64,000 bases of DNA from an uncultured bacterium (GTDB lineage: Bacteria; Krumholzibacteriota; Krumholzibacteriia; LZORAL124-64-63). Made by a program: the position numbers and the translations under genes. The stretch is taken from positions 62,001 to 126,000 of the forward strand of contig CAIOLW010000036.1 of assembly GCA_903859215.1 (NCBI GenBank), given 5' to 3'. Position 1 is the stretch's first letter; every line of letters starts with the position of its first letter. Below, piece by piece: positions 1 through 9,242 of this stretch. Under the pieces are notes generated by a model, which saw nothing but the letters and a program-made list of their open reading frames with translations, had not been told where the DNA came from and ran no database searches.

Positions 1-551
1 GCGCTCCAGAACCCGTGCCGCAGGTGCATGCCCAGCAGGACCATCGCCACGACCGTGAACGCCGTGAAACCGACGCTGTTCTGGAAGGTCCCGACCACCG
101 TCTTGTAGAGGTTCTTCACGCCCTCGGCGGTCTGCTCGTGGTCCGCGAACTTGAACAGGAAGATGTGCGCGATGACGAAGAAGGCGAGCACGGCGCCCGA
201 GATGATCATCGAGCGCGAGGCCAGCGTCTTGCGGCTGCGGCCCCCGGCGTTGCGCGCGTACTTGTAGCCCTGCTTGCGCGCGGCCATCTTGTCGGCCACC
301 GCGACGGTCACCGCCGCCACGACGTGGAAGGCGAAGATGACGATCAGGCCCACCTCGAAGGCGTAGATGAGCCAGCCGTGCACGGCCGTCTCCAGGAAGT
401 GGGCGTAGCCGTTGAAGGCGTGCGGGCCGATGAAGAGGGTGAGGTTACCGAGCAGGTGGACGGCGACGAAACCGATGAGCATGAAGCCCGTCAGCCCGGT
501 GATCACCTTCTTCCCGACCGATGACCAGGCGACCGATCCGAATGAAGACAT
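1..551 (-). CDS. sdhC: Succinate dehydrogenase cytochrome b subunit (partial, 3' end outside window)
   Basis: This is the diheme membrane anchor of succinate dehydrogenase/fumarate reductase, which passes electrons between the flavoprotein/iron-sulfur subunits and quinone in the inner membrane. It is absent from the ORF track because its stop lies beyond base 1. Reverse translation from the ATG at 551 gives MSSFGSVAWSSVGKKVITG and 183 codons. At least four hydrophobic helices are visible, with histidines placed as heme ligands in the first (VHLLGN, about residue 32), the second (AFHVVAA, about 76), the third (IAHIFLF) and the last (MHLRHGFWS). This matches the Bacillus/Bacteroidetes-type SdhC family. 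sdhA and sdhB would be expected just downstream, outside the window. Confident of the family; which direction the complex runs cannot be told. Confidence 0.93.
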   Translation of the reverse strand, partial: MSSFGSVAWSSVGKKVITGLTGFMLIGFVAVHLLGNLTLFIGPHAFNGYAHFLETAVHGWLIYAFEVGLIVIFAFHVVAAVTVAVADKMAARKQGYKYARNAGGRSRKTLASRSMIISGAVLAFFVIAHIFLFKFADHEQTAEGVKNLYKTVVGTFQNSVGFTAFTVVAMVLLGMHLRHGFWS

Positions 552-604
552 GAAAGCGCTCTCCCGGGCTGGAGACGGAAAGCCTGCAGGCAATGGGTTC
601 GGAA

Positions 605-633
605 ACATTAAGTCGCAGGCGGGGCCATCTCAA
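605..633 (-). promoter_or_regulatory. Candidate sigma70 promoter for sdhC
   Basis: Reading the minus strand, a TTGAGA -35 box (628-633) and a TAATGT -10 box (605-610) are separated by 17 bp and lie about 55 bp upstream of the sdhC ATG. This is the best promoter-like match in the divergent gap 552-782. No comparably good box was seen for the plus-strand gene. Confidence 0.5.
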
Positions 634-782
634 CCGTTTTTGGCGCGCGATGATCCTCGTTATCAACTTGCCCGGTCGGGGCGGGTAAGCTCCTTGCGCG
701 ATTGGCGCTTGCCGGGGCCGGCGGGCTGGCGAAATATGGGGTCGAGGGCAGGCGGCAACGCCCGCGAAAGGGGACTGAAGCG

Positions 783-2324
783 GTGGACAAGGGAGCGCTC
801 GCGCGCCGGTGGTGGCCGGCGATTTTCGCGCTGGTTTTCGTCGCGGTCGGGCTGGCCCTGTCGCTGCGCCACTCGCCGTGGGGCGACCTCGGCGTCGAGG
901 CCGATTTCTTCGCCGAGCTGGCGCCCGCGACCCAGGCCGTGGCCGCCGGCCACCTCGACGTCGCCGACTACCCGTTCAAGGGCCCACTCTACGCGCTGGT
1001 GCTGGCGCCGGTGCACGCTGCGCTGGCGCCGCTGGGCAGCGACTGGTACCGCGCGGCGGTCATCCTGAGCCTCGTCGCCTCCGCCGGCACGCTCCTGCTC
1101 GTCCACCGGCTGGCGCGCCGCCTCGCCGGACCGCGTGTCGCGGCCGTCACGCTGGTCCTGACCGCCTTCACGAAGGTTTTCTTCATCCATGCGCACAAGG
1201 CGGCGTCCGACCCGCTGTTCATGCTGCTGGTGACGGCCGCCGCGACGCTGCTGCTGTGCGGCCCGCCGCGGCGGTCGACGTGGGTGTCCGTCGGCGCCCT
1301 GTCCGGGCTGGCCTGGCTGACGCGCGACATCGGCATCGTGGTCGCGGCCTGGGCCGCCGTGGTGCTGCTGCTGGTGGATCCCGATCACCAGGCCCGCCGT
1401 CGCCGGCTGCTGGCGGCCGCCTGCGTGTGGGCGGGATTCGCGGCGGTGGCGGCGCCGTGGCTGGCCGTGACGCACCACCAGTCGGGGCGCTGGCTCGCGT
1501 CGCGGAACCTGCAGAACATCGTCGACGAGTTCTACGGCGGCGCGCGCGCCGTCGAGGTGCCGGCCGAAGGTTTCCGCTCGCTGGGCGCGCTGGTGGCGCA
1601 CGACCCCGTGTACTTCGCCGGCCACTTCCTGGCGAACCTGCCGCGGCACTTCGTGGCCGACCTGAACGAGGTCCCGGGGTTGACCTACGGCGGCGTGGCG
1701 CTGGCCGCGCTGGCGGTGCTCGCCTGGCGCCGGCCCGACCGCCGCCAGGTCGCCTACCTCCTGCTGGGCGTCCTGATGTTCCTGGCGCTGGGGGCGGTCT
1801 TCCACCGCCCGCGGTTCGCGTTGCCGATGGTCCCGGCCTGGGCTCTGGTGACTGCGCTCGCGCTCGAACGGCTCCCGCGCCTGCGGACGCAGGCCGCCTG
1901 CGTCGTCGTGGCGCTGGTGGTCGCGCTGCACACCGGCCACATCCACCAGTCGATCCTGTTCTACGACCGGCAGCAGCCGCGCCACCTGGCTGCGGCGATC
2001 GCCGCGGCGCCCGCGTGGACCGCCGACGCCCTCAGGGAGTCGCCGGGCCGCCGGCCGGTGCTCATGGCGCGCAAGGGCCACCTGGCGCACTACGCGCACC
2101 TGGCCTACGCGCCGTACCCCAGCCAGGCGAGCGACCCGCCCGATCTCGTGGCCAAGGCGCGCGCCCGCGGCGCGGACTTCCTGGTGGTGGGAGCCATCGA
2201 GCGCCAGATGTTCTCGGACGGGTCCATGTGCGACCACCTCGACGGCCTGGCCGGCGTGGCGGTCGCCTGGCGCGATGCGCAGACGATCGTCTACCGCCTG
2301 CGCCGGCTGCCGGCGGGTTCCTGA
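783..2324 (+). CDS. GT-C-type membrane glycosyltransferase (family 39-like)
   Basis: A polytopic membrane protein of about 513 residues, probably a lipid-phosphosugar-dependent glycosyltransferase of the GT-C fold. The N-terminus has one membrane helix followed by the acidic loop LGVEADFFAELAPATQAV, then about nine to ten hydrophobic segments with arginine-rich connectors, and a soluble C-terminal domain. I chose the GTG at 783 because AAAGGGGA lies about 8 bases upstream. The ORF-track start at 702 adds 27 low-complexity residues without a ribosome site. The 3' end overlaps the convergent amidohydrolase gene by 34 bp. The acceptor (cell-wall polymer, lipid A or protein) cannot be inferred from sequence. 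Confidence 0.7.
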   Translation: MDKGALARRWWPAIFALVFVAVGLALSLRHSPWGDLGVEADFFAELAPATQAVAAGHLDVADYPFKGPLYALVLAPVHAALAPLGSDWYRAAVILSLVASAGTLLLVHRLARRLAGPRVAAVTLVLTAFTKVFFIHAHKAASDPLFMLLVTAAATLLLCGPPRRSTWVSVGALSGLAWLTRDIGIVVAAWAAVVLLLVDPDHQARRRRLLAAACVWAGFAAVAAPWLAVTHHQSGRWLASRNLQNIVDEFYGGARAVEVPAEGFRSLGALVAHDPVYFAGHFLANLPRHFVADLNEVPGLTYGGVALAALAVLAWRRPDRRQVAYLLLGVLMFLALGAVFHRPRFALPMVPAWALVTALALERLPRLRTQAACVVVALVVALHTGHIHQSILFYDRQQPRHLAAAIAAAPAWTADALRESPGRRPVLMARKGHLAHYAHLAYAPYPSQASDPPDLVAKARARGADFLVVGAIERQMFSDGSMCDHLDGLAGVAVAWRDAQTIVYRLRRLPAGS

Positions 2325-3454
2325 AGGGCGTCGAGGGCCAGGCGGTGCAGCAGGGAGGCGCCGATCGGCAGCAGGTCGTCGTTGAAGTCGAAGTCTTCCG
2401 CATGCAGCCCGGGATGGCGCCGGCCGGCGCCCAGCCCGAACAGCGCGCCCTTCCCGAGGCGGGCCAGCACGCCGAAATCCTCCGACCAGCGGAAGGCGCT
2501 CTCACGCGGCCGGGCGAACGGCAGCCCTTCGGCGCGTGCGGCGCGGCGGACCAGCGCGGCGGCGTCCACGTCGTTCCACGCGACCGGGAACATCTCCTCC
2601 CAGCCGATCTCGCAATGCAGCCCGTGGCGCCGGGCGATCGCGCGCGCGACCGCCGCAGCCTGCCGCCGCAGCGCCGCCAGCGCCGCGTCGTCGTCCGCGC
2701 GCAGCGTGGCGAGGATCTCCGCCTCGCCCGGCGAGATGCCGAACACCGGCTCGCCCAGGCGCGCGTGCGTGACGGTGACGAGTTCGAGCGCGTCCGGGCT
2801 GTCGTCGCGGGGCGGCAGCGTCACCAGGGCCGTGATGAGATCGCTCATCGCCCGGTCGGGCGAGCGTCCCTGTTCGGGATGCGCCGCGTGGGCCGCGCGG
2901 CCGCAGAGCTGCACGCGCATCCCGGCGCTGCCGGCGGCGAACGCGCCCGGCCGGACCAGCACGCGCCCGACGTCGTAGCCCGGCAGGTTGTGCAGGGCGA
3001 ACAGCCAGTCGGGCTTCAGCGCCGCGAAGCGCGGGTCGGCGACCACGGCGGCGGCGCCGGCGCCGGTCTCCTCGGCGGGCTGGAAGAGCAGGATGACGCG
3101 GCCGCGCCGCGGACGCGTGCGCGACAGGCGGCGGCCCACCTCCAGCAGGATCGCCATGTGTCCGTCGTGCCCGCACTTGTGGGAGAGGCCCGGCGTGCGC
3201 GAGGCATGCCGCAATGCCAGCGTCTCGGGCACGGCGACCGCGTCGAGCTCGGCGCGCAGGACGACGGCGGGGCCGTCGGTCGCGCCGTCGAACCGGGCCG
3301 CCACGCCGTGGCCGCCGAGCCCGGTCAGCAGTTCCTGCGGCTGGCACTCCGCCAGCCGCGCGGCGACGAACAGGGCCGTCCCGCGCTCGCAGCCGGACGC
3401 TTCCGCCAGCGTGTGCAGGCGGCGTCTGAGGGCTGGCAGGCGGCTGGTGGTCAA
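2291..3454 (-). CDS. M20D-family amidohydrolase (metal-dependent peptidase/acylase)
   Basis: A 387-residue metallohydrolase of the M20D subfamily, which contains N-acyl-amino-acid, hippurate and IAA-conjugate hydrolases. Visible hallmarks are RAELDAVAV, the metal-binding cysteine/histidine cluster SHKCGHDGHMA, the catalytic glutamates in QPAEETGAGA, the dimerisation-domain histidine in RAAHAAHPEQG, and the C-terminal SEDFGVLA plus a LHAEDFDFNDD metal-ligand region. The preferred start is the TTG at 3454, preceded by GGGGA at 7 bases. The ORF track extends further, but that part overlaps the upstream gene. There is no signal peptide, so it is probably cytoplasmic. The substrate is not predictable from the sequence. 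Confidence 0.85.
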   Translation of the reverse strand: MTTSRLPALRRRLHTLAEASGCERGTALFVAARLAECQPQELLTGLGGHGVAARFDGATDGPAVVLRAELDAVAVPETLALRHASRTPGLSHKCGHDGHMAILLEVGRRLSRTRPRRGRVILLFQPAEETGAGAAAVVADPRFAALKPDWLFALHNLPGYDVGRVLVRPGAFAAGSAGMRVQLCGRAAHAAHPEQGRSPDRAMSDLITALVTLPPRDDSPDALELVTVTHARLGEPVFGISPGEAEILATLRADDDAALAALRRQAAAVARAIARRHGLHCEIGWEEMFPVAWNDVDAAALVRRAARAEGLPFARPRESAFRWSEDFGVLARLGKGALFGLGAGRRHPGLHAEDFDFNDDLLPIGASLLHRLALDALQEPAGSRRRR

Positions 3455-3504
3455 CGTCGCATCCCCATTGCCGGTCGCGTGGCCGCAGGGCCCGCGTCGG
3501 CTCG

Positions 3505-5727
3505 TCAGCGCCCCGGCGTGGCGGCCCGGGCCCGCCACAGGCACGTGTAGTCGGCGATCTGCGTGAAGTTCGAACCGCCGTGGGCCTTGATGTCCTGCAC
3601 GGGCCAGCCCTGGCGCCCGAGCGCCTCGCGCAGCGCGACGCCCTGGCCGCCCAGCGCCGTTTCCTGGGCGAAGTTCACCCAGGTCAGGTCCGCGCGCGGC
3701 GGCGGCGGCCCGACGCGCCGGTCCAGTTCCGCAGGCGTCGCCCCGGGCCAGGGGGACAGGGTCTCGTCGGCGAACAGCAACAGCCGGCTGATGCGCAGGT
3801 CGCGGTCCCGCGTCAGCGCCAGCGCCGGCGCGACGGCAGCGCGCTGGGCAGCCAGCAGCACCGGCCCGGCGCTGAACCGCTGCTGCGCCCACTGCACGCA
3901 GGCCCGCAGTTCCGCCGCCGGCGACGCGCCGGTGGCGGGGTCCTCGGCGGCGGCGATGACGAACACCGGCCAGGCCGCGGGAGTTGTCGCAGCGGGATTT
4001 GTCGCCGCGCGATTTGTCGTCTCGGCCGTGGCTTTCGAGGCCGTCGTGTCCGCGACAGTCGCCGCCTCGCCGGCCGATTTCCCGGGCCCCTGTTCAAGGT
4101 AGCGCTGGATGCGCCCCGCCAGGCGCGGCCCGTCGTCCGCATCCTGGCCCACCAGTACGATGGGCTGCAGCTTCGCGCCCGCCGGACGGCCCGTCGGCAC
4201 GACCAGGTGGCACAGGCGATCGGCGCCGCCGGGGCCGAGGTAGACGAAGGGCGCCAGGCCTTCCGCCGGCAACAGCGAGCCGGTCTGCTTGAAGCGCGCG
4301 AGCATCAGGTTCAGGTCCCCGAGCGTGGTCGTCAGGGCTCCCGGGTGCCGGCGCGCGCGATGCCGCGCCACGCCGTCGGTGACCGCGGCCAGGAAGTACT
4401 GCGCGGTCGGCTGCTCGTCGGCGGGCAGCTTGCCGATCGCCGCGTGATACGACTCCTGCCATCCCTGCCCGAGGTTCAGGAGCCACGTCGACCAGTTGCT
4501 TTGCAGCCCGGAAGGAAGCTTCAGGGACACCTCGATGCGGCAGGGCCCGCGGCGCACCTGGCTGAAGTCGACGGCGCGGTTGATGGCGTTGAGGCCCTTG
4601 GCCAGCGTCACCGTTTCTTCCTTCGGGCCGGCGGCCAGCAGCGACTTCCCGTCTCCGTCGCGGAAGTCGATGGTCAGCGTGCCGTCGCCGTCGCCGTCCG
4701 CGGTCGCCGCCAGGTTCAGGGCCACCGCGCGGCCGTTGATGATCGTCGCCGGCGTGCGTCCCTCGAGCGCTCCGGCAGGCGCGGTCGCCAGGTCGAACTC
4801 CAGGCGGGCCACCGGCACGTGCGCCGCGTCCGGCTGCAGCCACAGCTTCTTCGGCGCCAGGTTCGGCCCCAGCTCGCCGTCGGCCGTCAGGAGCGCCACA
4901 TCCAGCCCGAGGGCGCCGTCGATGAGAGGGTGGAAGGGACTGATGGCCGTCCAGGGGATCGAGGCGTCCATGATCAGGTGGGATGTTCCCGCGCCGCGGA
5001 ACTTCGGCTGCAGTTCGCGCACGCGCTGCCAGCGTCCGGTCTCGACCACGAAGAGCGATCCGACGCCGGCGCCCTTGTCCGAGCCGAACCCGAACACGAA
5101 GGCATCGTTCGTCAGCCCGGCGCCCGCCGGCAGGTCGCCCACGGCCACGATGACGCCGCCCTTCCCGGCCCAGGGGCTCGCGCCCGTCGTCGGCAGGAAG
5201 CGCGAGCCGGTGTCGTCGGCTTCCAGGCGCAGGTCCAGGCCGGTGGCCACCCAGGTGACCGTCAACGTGGCGGTGCCGCCGGCACCACCCGGCGCGGCCA
5301 GGGCGAACGTCGCCGGCTTGCCGACCGCCAGCCGGCCGCCCCGTTGCGTCGCCAGTTCGCCCAGCCGGCGGCGATGCTCGTCCAGCAGTGCATGCACGCT
5401 TTCCTTCGCGGCGCCCTGCAGGTCGGGGTCGGTCTGCGCGAAGTCCAGGTCGTCGAACCCGGCCGCGAGCGCCGCCCGCAGGCAGTCCGCCGCAGCGGCG
5501 GCATTGCCCGAGCGGTTCTCGAGGCAGGCCTGGTTGTAGAGCATGTCGGCGTCGCCCGGGCGGGCGGTGTTCTCCTGCCGGCACAACGCCAGCGCCTCGG
5601 CCACGTGACCGGCGCGCTGGAGTTCGGCGACGCGCGCAGCCGGCGTCGGCTCGGCAAGGGCGACGGCTGCCGCCAGCAGGGCCGGCAACAGGCCGGCCGC
5701 CATGAGGATCCGGATCCGGACGGACAT
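3505..5727 (-). CDS. Exported multidomain protein of unknown function (TPR-like, DOMON/CBM9-like, C-terminal domain)
   Basis: I do not recognise this 740-residue protein. The ATG at 5727 has GAAAGGAA just upstream and starts a clear Sec signal peptide (MSVRIRILMAAGLLPALL...). A short TPR-like helical stretch follows (residues ~30-110, ACLENRSGNAAAAADCLR). A beta-rich domain at ~150-300 (WVATGLDLRLEADD ... MDASIPWTAISPFHPLIDG) resembles CBM9/DOMON domains, whose members bind sugars or cytochromes. The region ~480-740 has alternating hydrophobic strands (LQPIVLVGQD, WPVFVIAAAE) suggestive of a degenerate alpha/beta hydrolase fold, but no nucleophile-elbow motif. An Ala/Thr-rich linker sits near 590-615. 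Probably periplasmic or surface-exposed; function unknown. Confidence 0.6.
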   Translation of the reverse strand: MSVRIRILMAAGLLPALLAAAVALAEPTPAARVAELQRAGHVAEALALCRQENTARPGDADMLYNQACLENRSGNAAAAADCLRAALAAGFDDLDFAQTDPDLQGAAKESVHALLDEHRRRLGELATQRGGRLAVGKPATFALAAPGGAGGTATLTVTWVATGLDLRLEADDTGSRFLPTTGASPWAGKGGVIVAVGDLPAGAGLTNDAFVFGFGSDKGAGVGSLFVVETGRWQRVRELQPKFRGAGTSHLIMDASIPWTAISPFHPLIDGALGLDVALLTADGELGPNLAPKKLWLQPDAAHVPVARLEFDLATAPAGALEGRTPATIINGRAVALNLAATADGDGDGTLTIDFRDGDGKSLLAAGPKEETVTLAKGLNAINRAVDFSQVRRGPCRIEVSLKLPSGLQSNWSTWLLNLGQGWQESYHAAIGKLPADEQPTAQYFLAAVTDGVARHRARRHPGALTTTLGDLNLMLARFKQTGSLLPAEGLAPFVYLGPGGADRLCHLVVPTGRPAGAKLQPIVLVGQDADDGPRLAGRIQRYLEQGPGKSAGEAATVADTTASKATAETTNRAATNPAATTPAAWPVFVIAAAEDPATGASPAAELRACVQWAQQRFSAGPVLLAAQRAAVAPALALTRDRDLRISRLLLFADETLSPWPGATPAELDRRVGPPPPRADLTWVNFAQETALGGQGVALREALGRQGWPVQDIKAHGGSNFTQIADYTCLWRARAATPGR

Positions 5728-5964
5728 GGGTTCCTTTCGGGCGCGGTCAGGGGGAGTCGTCGAAAGGGTTCCTGAACCGAACCGGGAATATATGGTTCCG
5801 GGCGCCGGGGGTGCCACGCCGTTGTGGCCCGCGGCGAATTCTGGTAGATTGTGGTCTCAGCCTGGTCCGCTGGAATTTCGCACACTGGGCGCGCCCACCC
5901 CGGGCGCGACCCTGGCCTGAACGGCGGCTTCGCCGGGAAGCCGCCACGGCGAAACGAGGACACC

Positions 5965-6897
5965 ATGGCGATCATCCCCTTCCACATCGTCGATGCGTTT
6001 GCCTCGCGGCCGTTCACGGGCAATCCCGCGGCGATCATCCCCAACGCCTCCTGCCTGACCGAGGCGGAGATGATGCAGATCACCTGCGAACTGTCGATGG
6101 AAGCGGGCTTCGTGCTGCCGCCGGACAACCCGCGGGCGGACGTCAAGCTGCGCTTTTTCACGCGCCGCCGCGAGGCCGCGCTCAGCGGCCACGTGTTGAT
6201 CGCGGCCTTCGCGTCCATGGCTGATCGCGGCTTCTACAAGCCCTCCGTCGAGGGGCTCGACCTGCTGGTCGAGACGGGGGCGGGCATGCTGCCGGTGCGC
6301 CTGCACCTGGCTGAAGACGGCCAGGCGCTCGTCACCCTGCGCCTGCCGGCGCCGCGTTTCGGCGAACTCGTGCCCGCGGCCGAGGTCGCCGCCGCGCTGG
6401 GCGTGCCGGTGGAGATGATCGGGCTGGGCGGGCACGGCCCGCAGCGCGTGTCGTGCGGCTTCGACCAGATCATCGTGCCGATCAACGACCGCGCGGCGAT
6501 CCGCGGCGCCATCGGCTCGCCCGAGGCTGTCGTCGCCTTGACCGACGAGCGTGGCGTGGGGGGGCTGACGCTGTTCTGCCGCGACACCTACGGGCACGCG
6601 GCGGATTTCCACTGCCGTTTCTTCCACCCGCACGTGGGGGCCGACGAGGACGTGGCCAGCGGCACCGCGCTCGGCGCGATGGCGGCCTATGCCGTCGAGC
6701 ACGGGCTCATGCCGGCGGCCGATCGCGTGACGGTGGTGACCGAACAGGGACACGCCCTGGGCCGCCCGACGATGGCCGAGCTGACCGTGCATGCGAGCGG
6801 GGGGTGCGCCGCGGCGGTGGACCTGACGGCCGGCGGCGCCGTCGTGATGAGAGGTTCGTTCCACTTCCAGAGGCAGTCGGCGGCTGTGGGCGCCTGA
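5965..6897 (+). CDS. PhzF family isomerase/epimerase-like protein
   Basis: A 310-residue protein of the PhzF/YddE superfamily (diaminopimelate-epimerase fold). It opens with the family signature IIPFHIVDAFASRPFTGNPA and continues with MMQITCELSMEAGFVLPP and the second-domain motif DEDVASGTALGAMAAY, whose Asp/Gly-Thr pattern forms the active-site edge. Members isomerise trans-2,3-dihydro-3-hydroxyanthranilate or unknown metabolites, and no phenazine genes are nearby, so the substrate is open. The start is the ATG at 5965 after ACGAGGA. The ORF track begins 38 codons earlier in a region without a ribosome site. The gene converges on ackA with only 28 bp between stops. Confidence 0.85.
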   Translation: MAIIPFHIVDAFASRPFTGNPAAIIPNASCLTEAEMMQITCELSMEAGFVLPPDNPRADVKLRFFTRRREAALSGHVLIAAFASMADRGFYKPSVEGLDLLVETGAGMLPVRLHLAEDGQALVTLRLPAPRFGELVPAAEVAAALGVPVEMIGLGGHGPQRVSCGFDQIIVPINDRAAIRGAIGSPEAVVALTDERGVGGLTLFCRDTYGHAADFHCRFFHPHVGADEDVASGTALGAMAAYAVEHGLMPAADRVTVVTEQGHALGRPTMAELTVHASGGCAAAVDLTAGGAVVMRGSFHFQRQSAAVGA

Positions 6898-6914
6898 GGC
6901 GCGGCGCGGGCCCA

Positions 6915-6931
6915 GCCTGACGACGTCAGGC
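6915..6931. terminator. Short hairpin between convergent phzF-like gene and ackA
   Basis: A perfect 7-bp stem GCCTGAC/GTCAGGC with a 3-base loop sits between the two convergent stop codons and overlaps the end of ackA. No T-tract follows on either strand, so it could pause polymerase or protect both 3' ends rather than be a classic intrinsic terminator. Confidence 0.35.
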
Positions 6932-8131
6932 CGGGCGCCGCACCAGATCGGCGGTGTCGCGCGCGATCATCAGTTCCTCGTTCGTGGGGACGATCATGAT
7001 GCGTACCCGCGAGCTGGACTTGCTGATGATCGACTCGTCGTGGCGCGTGGCGTTCTTGAACGTATCGAGCGTGGCGCCGATGGCGTCCAGGCCGCGACAG
7101 GCCCATTCCCGCACCAGCGAGGCGTGCTCCCCGATGCCGGCGGTGAAGATGATCGCGTCGACGCGCCCGAGCGCCACGGCATAGGCGCCGATGTACTTGC
7201 GGATGTGGTAGGCGAACGTCTCGAGGGCCAGCCGCGCGCGGTCGTTGCCCTTGGCGTATTCGCGTTCCACGTCGCGCAGGTCGCTGCTGATGCCCGAGAT
7301 GCCCAGCAGGCCGCTTTCCTTGTTCAGGATCTTCTCGACGCCGTTCAGGTCCAGGTCCAGCGTCCGCGACAGGAAGCCGACCAGCGCCGGGTCGATGTCG
7401 CCGCTGCGCGTGCCCATCATCAGCCCCTCCAGCGGCGTCAGGCCCATCGACGTGTCCACCGACCTGCCGCCCCGCACCGCGGCGACCGACGCCCCGTTGC
7501 CCAGGTGGCAGCTGATGAAGTTCAGGTCGCTGAGGTCGCGCTCGAGCATCTGCGCCGCGCGCGCCGTCACGTAGCGGTGGCTGGTGCCGTGGAAGCCGTA
7601 GCGCCGGATCCCGTAGTCCGTGTAGAGCTTGTAGGGGATGGGGTAGATGTACGCCATGTCCGGCATCGTCTGGTGGAACGCGGTGTCGAAGACGCCCACG
7701 TTGGGCACCGACGGCAGCACCTTCATCGTCGCCTCGATGCCGGTGATGTTGGCCGGGTTGTGCAGCGGCGCCAGGGGCACGCAGGCCCGCAGGGCGGCCA
7801 GCACGTCGTCGTCGATGACCACGGACGCCGAGTACTTCTCGCCCGCGTGCACGACCCGGTGGCCGACGGCGACGATCTCGTCCAGCGACTTCAGCACGCC
7901 GTGTCCCGGGTCCAGCAGCGCCGCCAGTACCAGTTCGCAGGCGCGGGCGTGGTCGGGGATCGGCAGTTCCTCGTTCACGGCCGCGCCGCCGGCAGGACTG
8001 AACGTGTGGATGCCCTTGTCCAGGCCGATCCGTTCGATCAGTCCCTTGGCCAACAGCTTCTCGACATTCATGTCCATCAGCTGGTACTTCAGCGAACTGC
8101 TGCCGCAGTTGATCACCAGGACGTTGAACAT
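6926..8131 (-). CDS. ackA: Acetate kinase
   Basis: Interconverts acetyl phosphate + ADP and acetate + ATP in the cytoplasm, giving substrate-level ATP from acetyl-CoA or activating acetate. The 401-residue length is typical. Motifs present are the N-terminal phosphate-binding strand VLVINCGSSSLKYQLMD, the substrate loop VGHRVVHAGEKYS, the catalytic aspartate region GVFDTAFHQTMP, HLGNGASV, and the C-terminal FTAGIGEHASLVRE. The start at 8131 is the ATG that begins MFNVLVINC. It follows pta by 13 bp, so the two are co-transcribed with the upstream Rrf2 regulator. Confidence 0.97.
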   Translation of the reverse strand: MFNVLVINCGSSSLKYQLMDMNVEKLLAKGLIERIGLDKGIHTFSPAGGAAVNEELPIPDHARACELVLAALLDPGHGVLKSLDEIVAVGHRVVHAGEKYSASVVIDDDVLAALRACVPLAPLHNPANITGIEATMKVLPSVPNVGVFDTAFHQTMPDMAYIYPIPYKLYTDYGIRRYGFHGTSHRYVTARAAQMLERDLSDLNFISCHLGNGASVAAVRGGRSVDTSMGLTPLEGLMMGTRSGDIDPALVGFLSRTLDLDLNGVEKILNKESGLLGISGISSDLRDVEREYAKGNDRARLALETFAYHIRKYIGAYAVALGRVDAIIFTAGIGEHASLVREWACRGLDAIGATLDTFKNATRHDESIISKSSSRVRIMIVPTNEELMIARDTADLVRRPA

Positions 8132-8144
8132 TTCCGGTCCGTCC

Positions 8145-9137
8145 TCAGGCGCTCTGCAGCGCGGTGATGGCGGCGACATTGACGATGTCGTCAACGCTGC
8201 AGCCGCGCGACAGGTCGTTCACGCCGCGGGCCATGCCCTGCAGCACGGGCCCGACGGCCTCGGCCCCGGCCAGCCGCTGCACCAGCTTGTAGCCGATGTT
8301 GCCGGCGTCCAGGTCCGGGAAGATGAGCACGTTGGCGGTGCCCGCCACGGTGCTGCCGGGGGCCTTCTTGCTGCCGATCGCCGGAACGATGGCCGCGTCC
8401 AGCTGCAGCGGCCCGTCGACGGCCAGGTCGGGGGCCTTCTTCCGGACGATGGCCAGCGCTTCGACCACCTTGTCGACGTCGGGGCCCGAGCCGCTGCCCA
8501 TCGTGCTGAAGCTGAGCATCGCCACGCGGGGCTCGAAGCCGCACAGGGCGCGCGCGGTGGCGGCCGTCGCGATGGCGATGTCCGCCAGCTGCTCGGCGTT
8601 CGGCTGCGGGTTGACGGCGCAGTCGCCGAACACCAGGCGGCCGGCATCACCGAAGGTCCAGGCCGGGTTGACCATCACGAAGCAGCTCGAGACGATCGAG
8701 GTGCCCGGCTTCATGCCGACGATCTGGAACCCGGCGCGCAGCACGTTGCCCGTCGAGTTGACCGCGCCGGCCACCATGCCGTCGGCCAGGCCGCGGCGCA
8801 CCAGCATCGCGCCGAAGAACAGCGGGTCTTCGAGCGTGCGCGAGGCTTCCTCCTCGGTCATGCCCTTGTGCTTGCGCAGTTCGTGGTATTCGCGGACGAA
8901 GTCGGCGCGGTAGCTCGAGCGCAGGGGGTCGATGATGCGCAGGTCGTTCGCGGGCACGTGCAGGGCATCGAGGCGGGCCGCGACGACGGCCTCGTCGCCC
9001 AGCACGACGACCTGGGCCAGCTTCTCGTCGCGGATCAGGCCGGCGGCCTGGAGCGTGCGGTCGTCGATCGACTCGGGCAGCACGATGGTCTTGCCCAGGC
9101 TGGCGGCCCGGGCGCGCAGGGAAGCGATGAAATCCAT
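8145..9137 (-). CDS. pta: Phosphate acetyltransferase
   Basis: Converts acetyl-CoA + Pi to acetyl phosphate + CoA, pairing with AckA in acetate metabolism. At 330 residues it is the short form, without the N-terminal DRTGG/P-loop region of enterobacterial Pta. Conserved family blocks include [78 protein letters not shown] and [20 protein letters not shown]. The ATG at 9137 is preceded by GGGGGAA. It is 105 bp downstream of the Rrf2-family regulator on the same strand, suggesting an rrf2-pta-ackA operon. Confidence 0.96.
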   Translation of the reverse strand: MDFIASLRARAASLGKTIVLPESIDDRTLQAAGLIRDEKLAQVVVLGDEAVVAARLDALHVPANDLRIIDPLRSSYRADFVREYHELRKHKGMTEEEASRTLEDPLFFGAMLVRRGLADGMVAGAVNSTGNVLRAGFQIVGMKPGTSIVSSCFVMVNPAWTFGDAGRLVFGDCAVNPQPNAEQLADIAIATAATARALCGFEPRVAMLSFSTMGSGSGPDVDKVVEALAIVRKKAPDLAVDGPLQLDAAIVPAIGSKKAPGSTVAGTANVLIFPDLDAGNIGYKLVQRLAGAEAVGPVLQGMARGVNDLSRGCSVDDIVNVAAITALQSA

Positions 9138-9242
9138 GATGTTCCCCCGTATCTGCGTCGGCGGGAGCCAGTCCCGCCGGCAGGGCGGCACGCGCGGACG
9201 GACGCCGGCCGCATGCCGGGCGCCGGGCGCGGGCCGGGTGTA

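Noticed and set aside
809-3550. 913-aa plus-strand ORF
   Set aside because: Proline/arginine-rich shadow of the glycosyltransferase and amidohydrolase genes; no domain.
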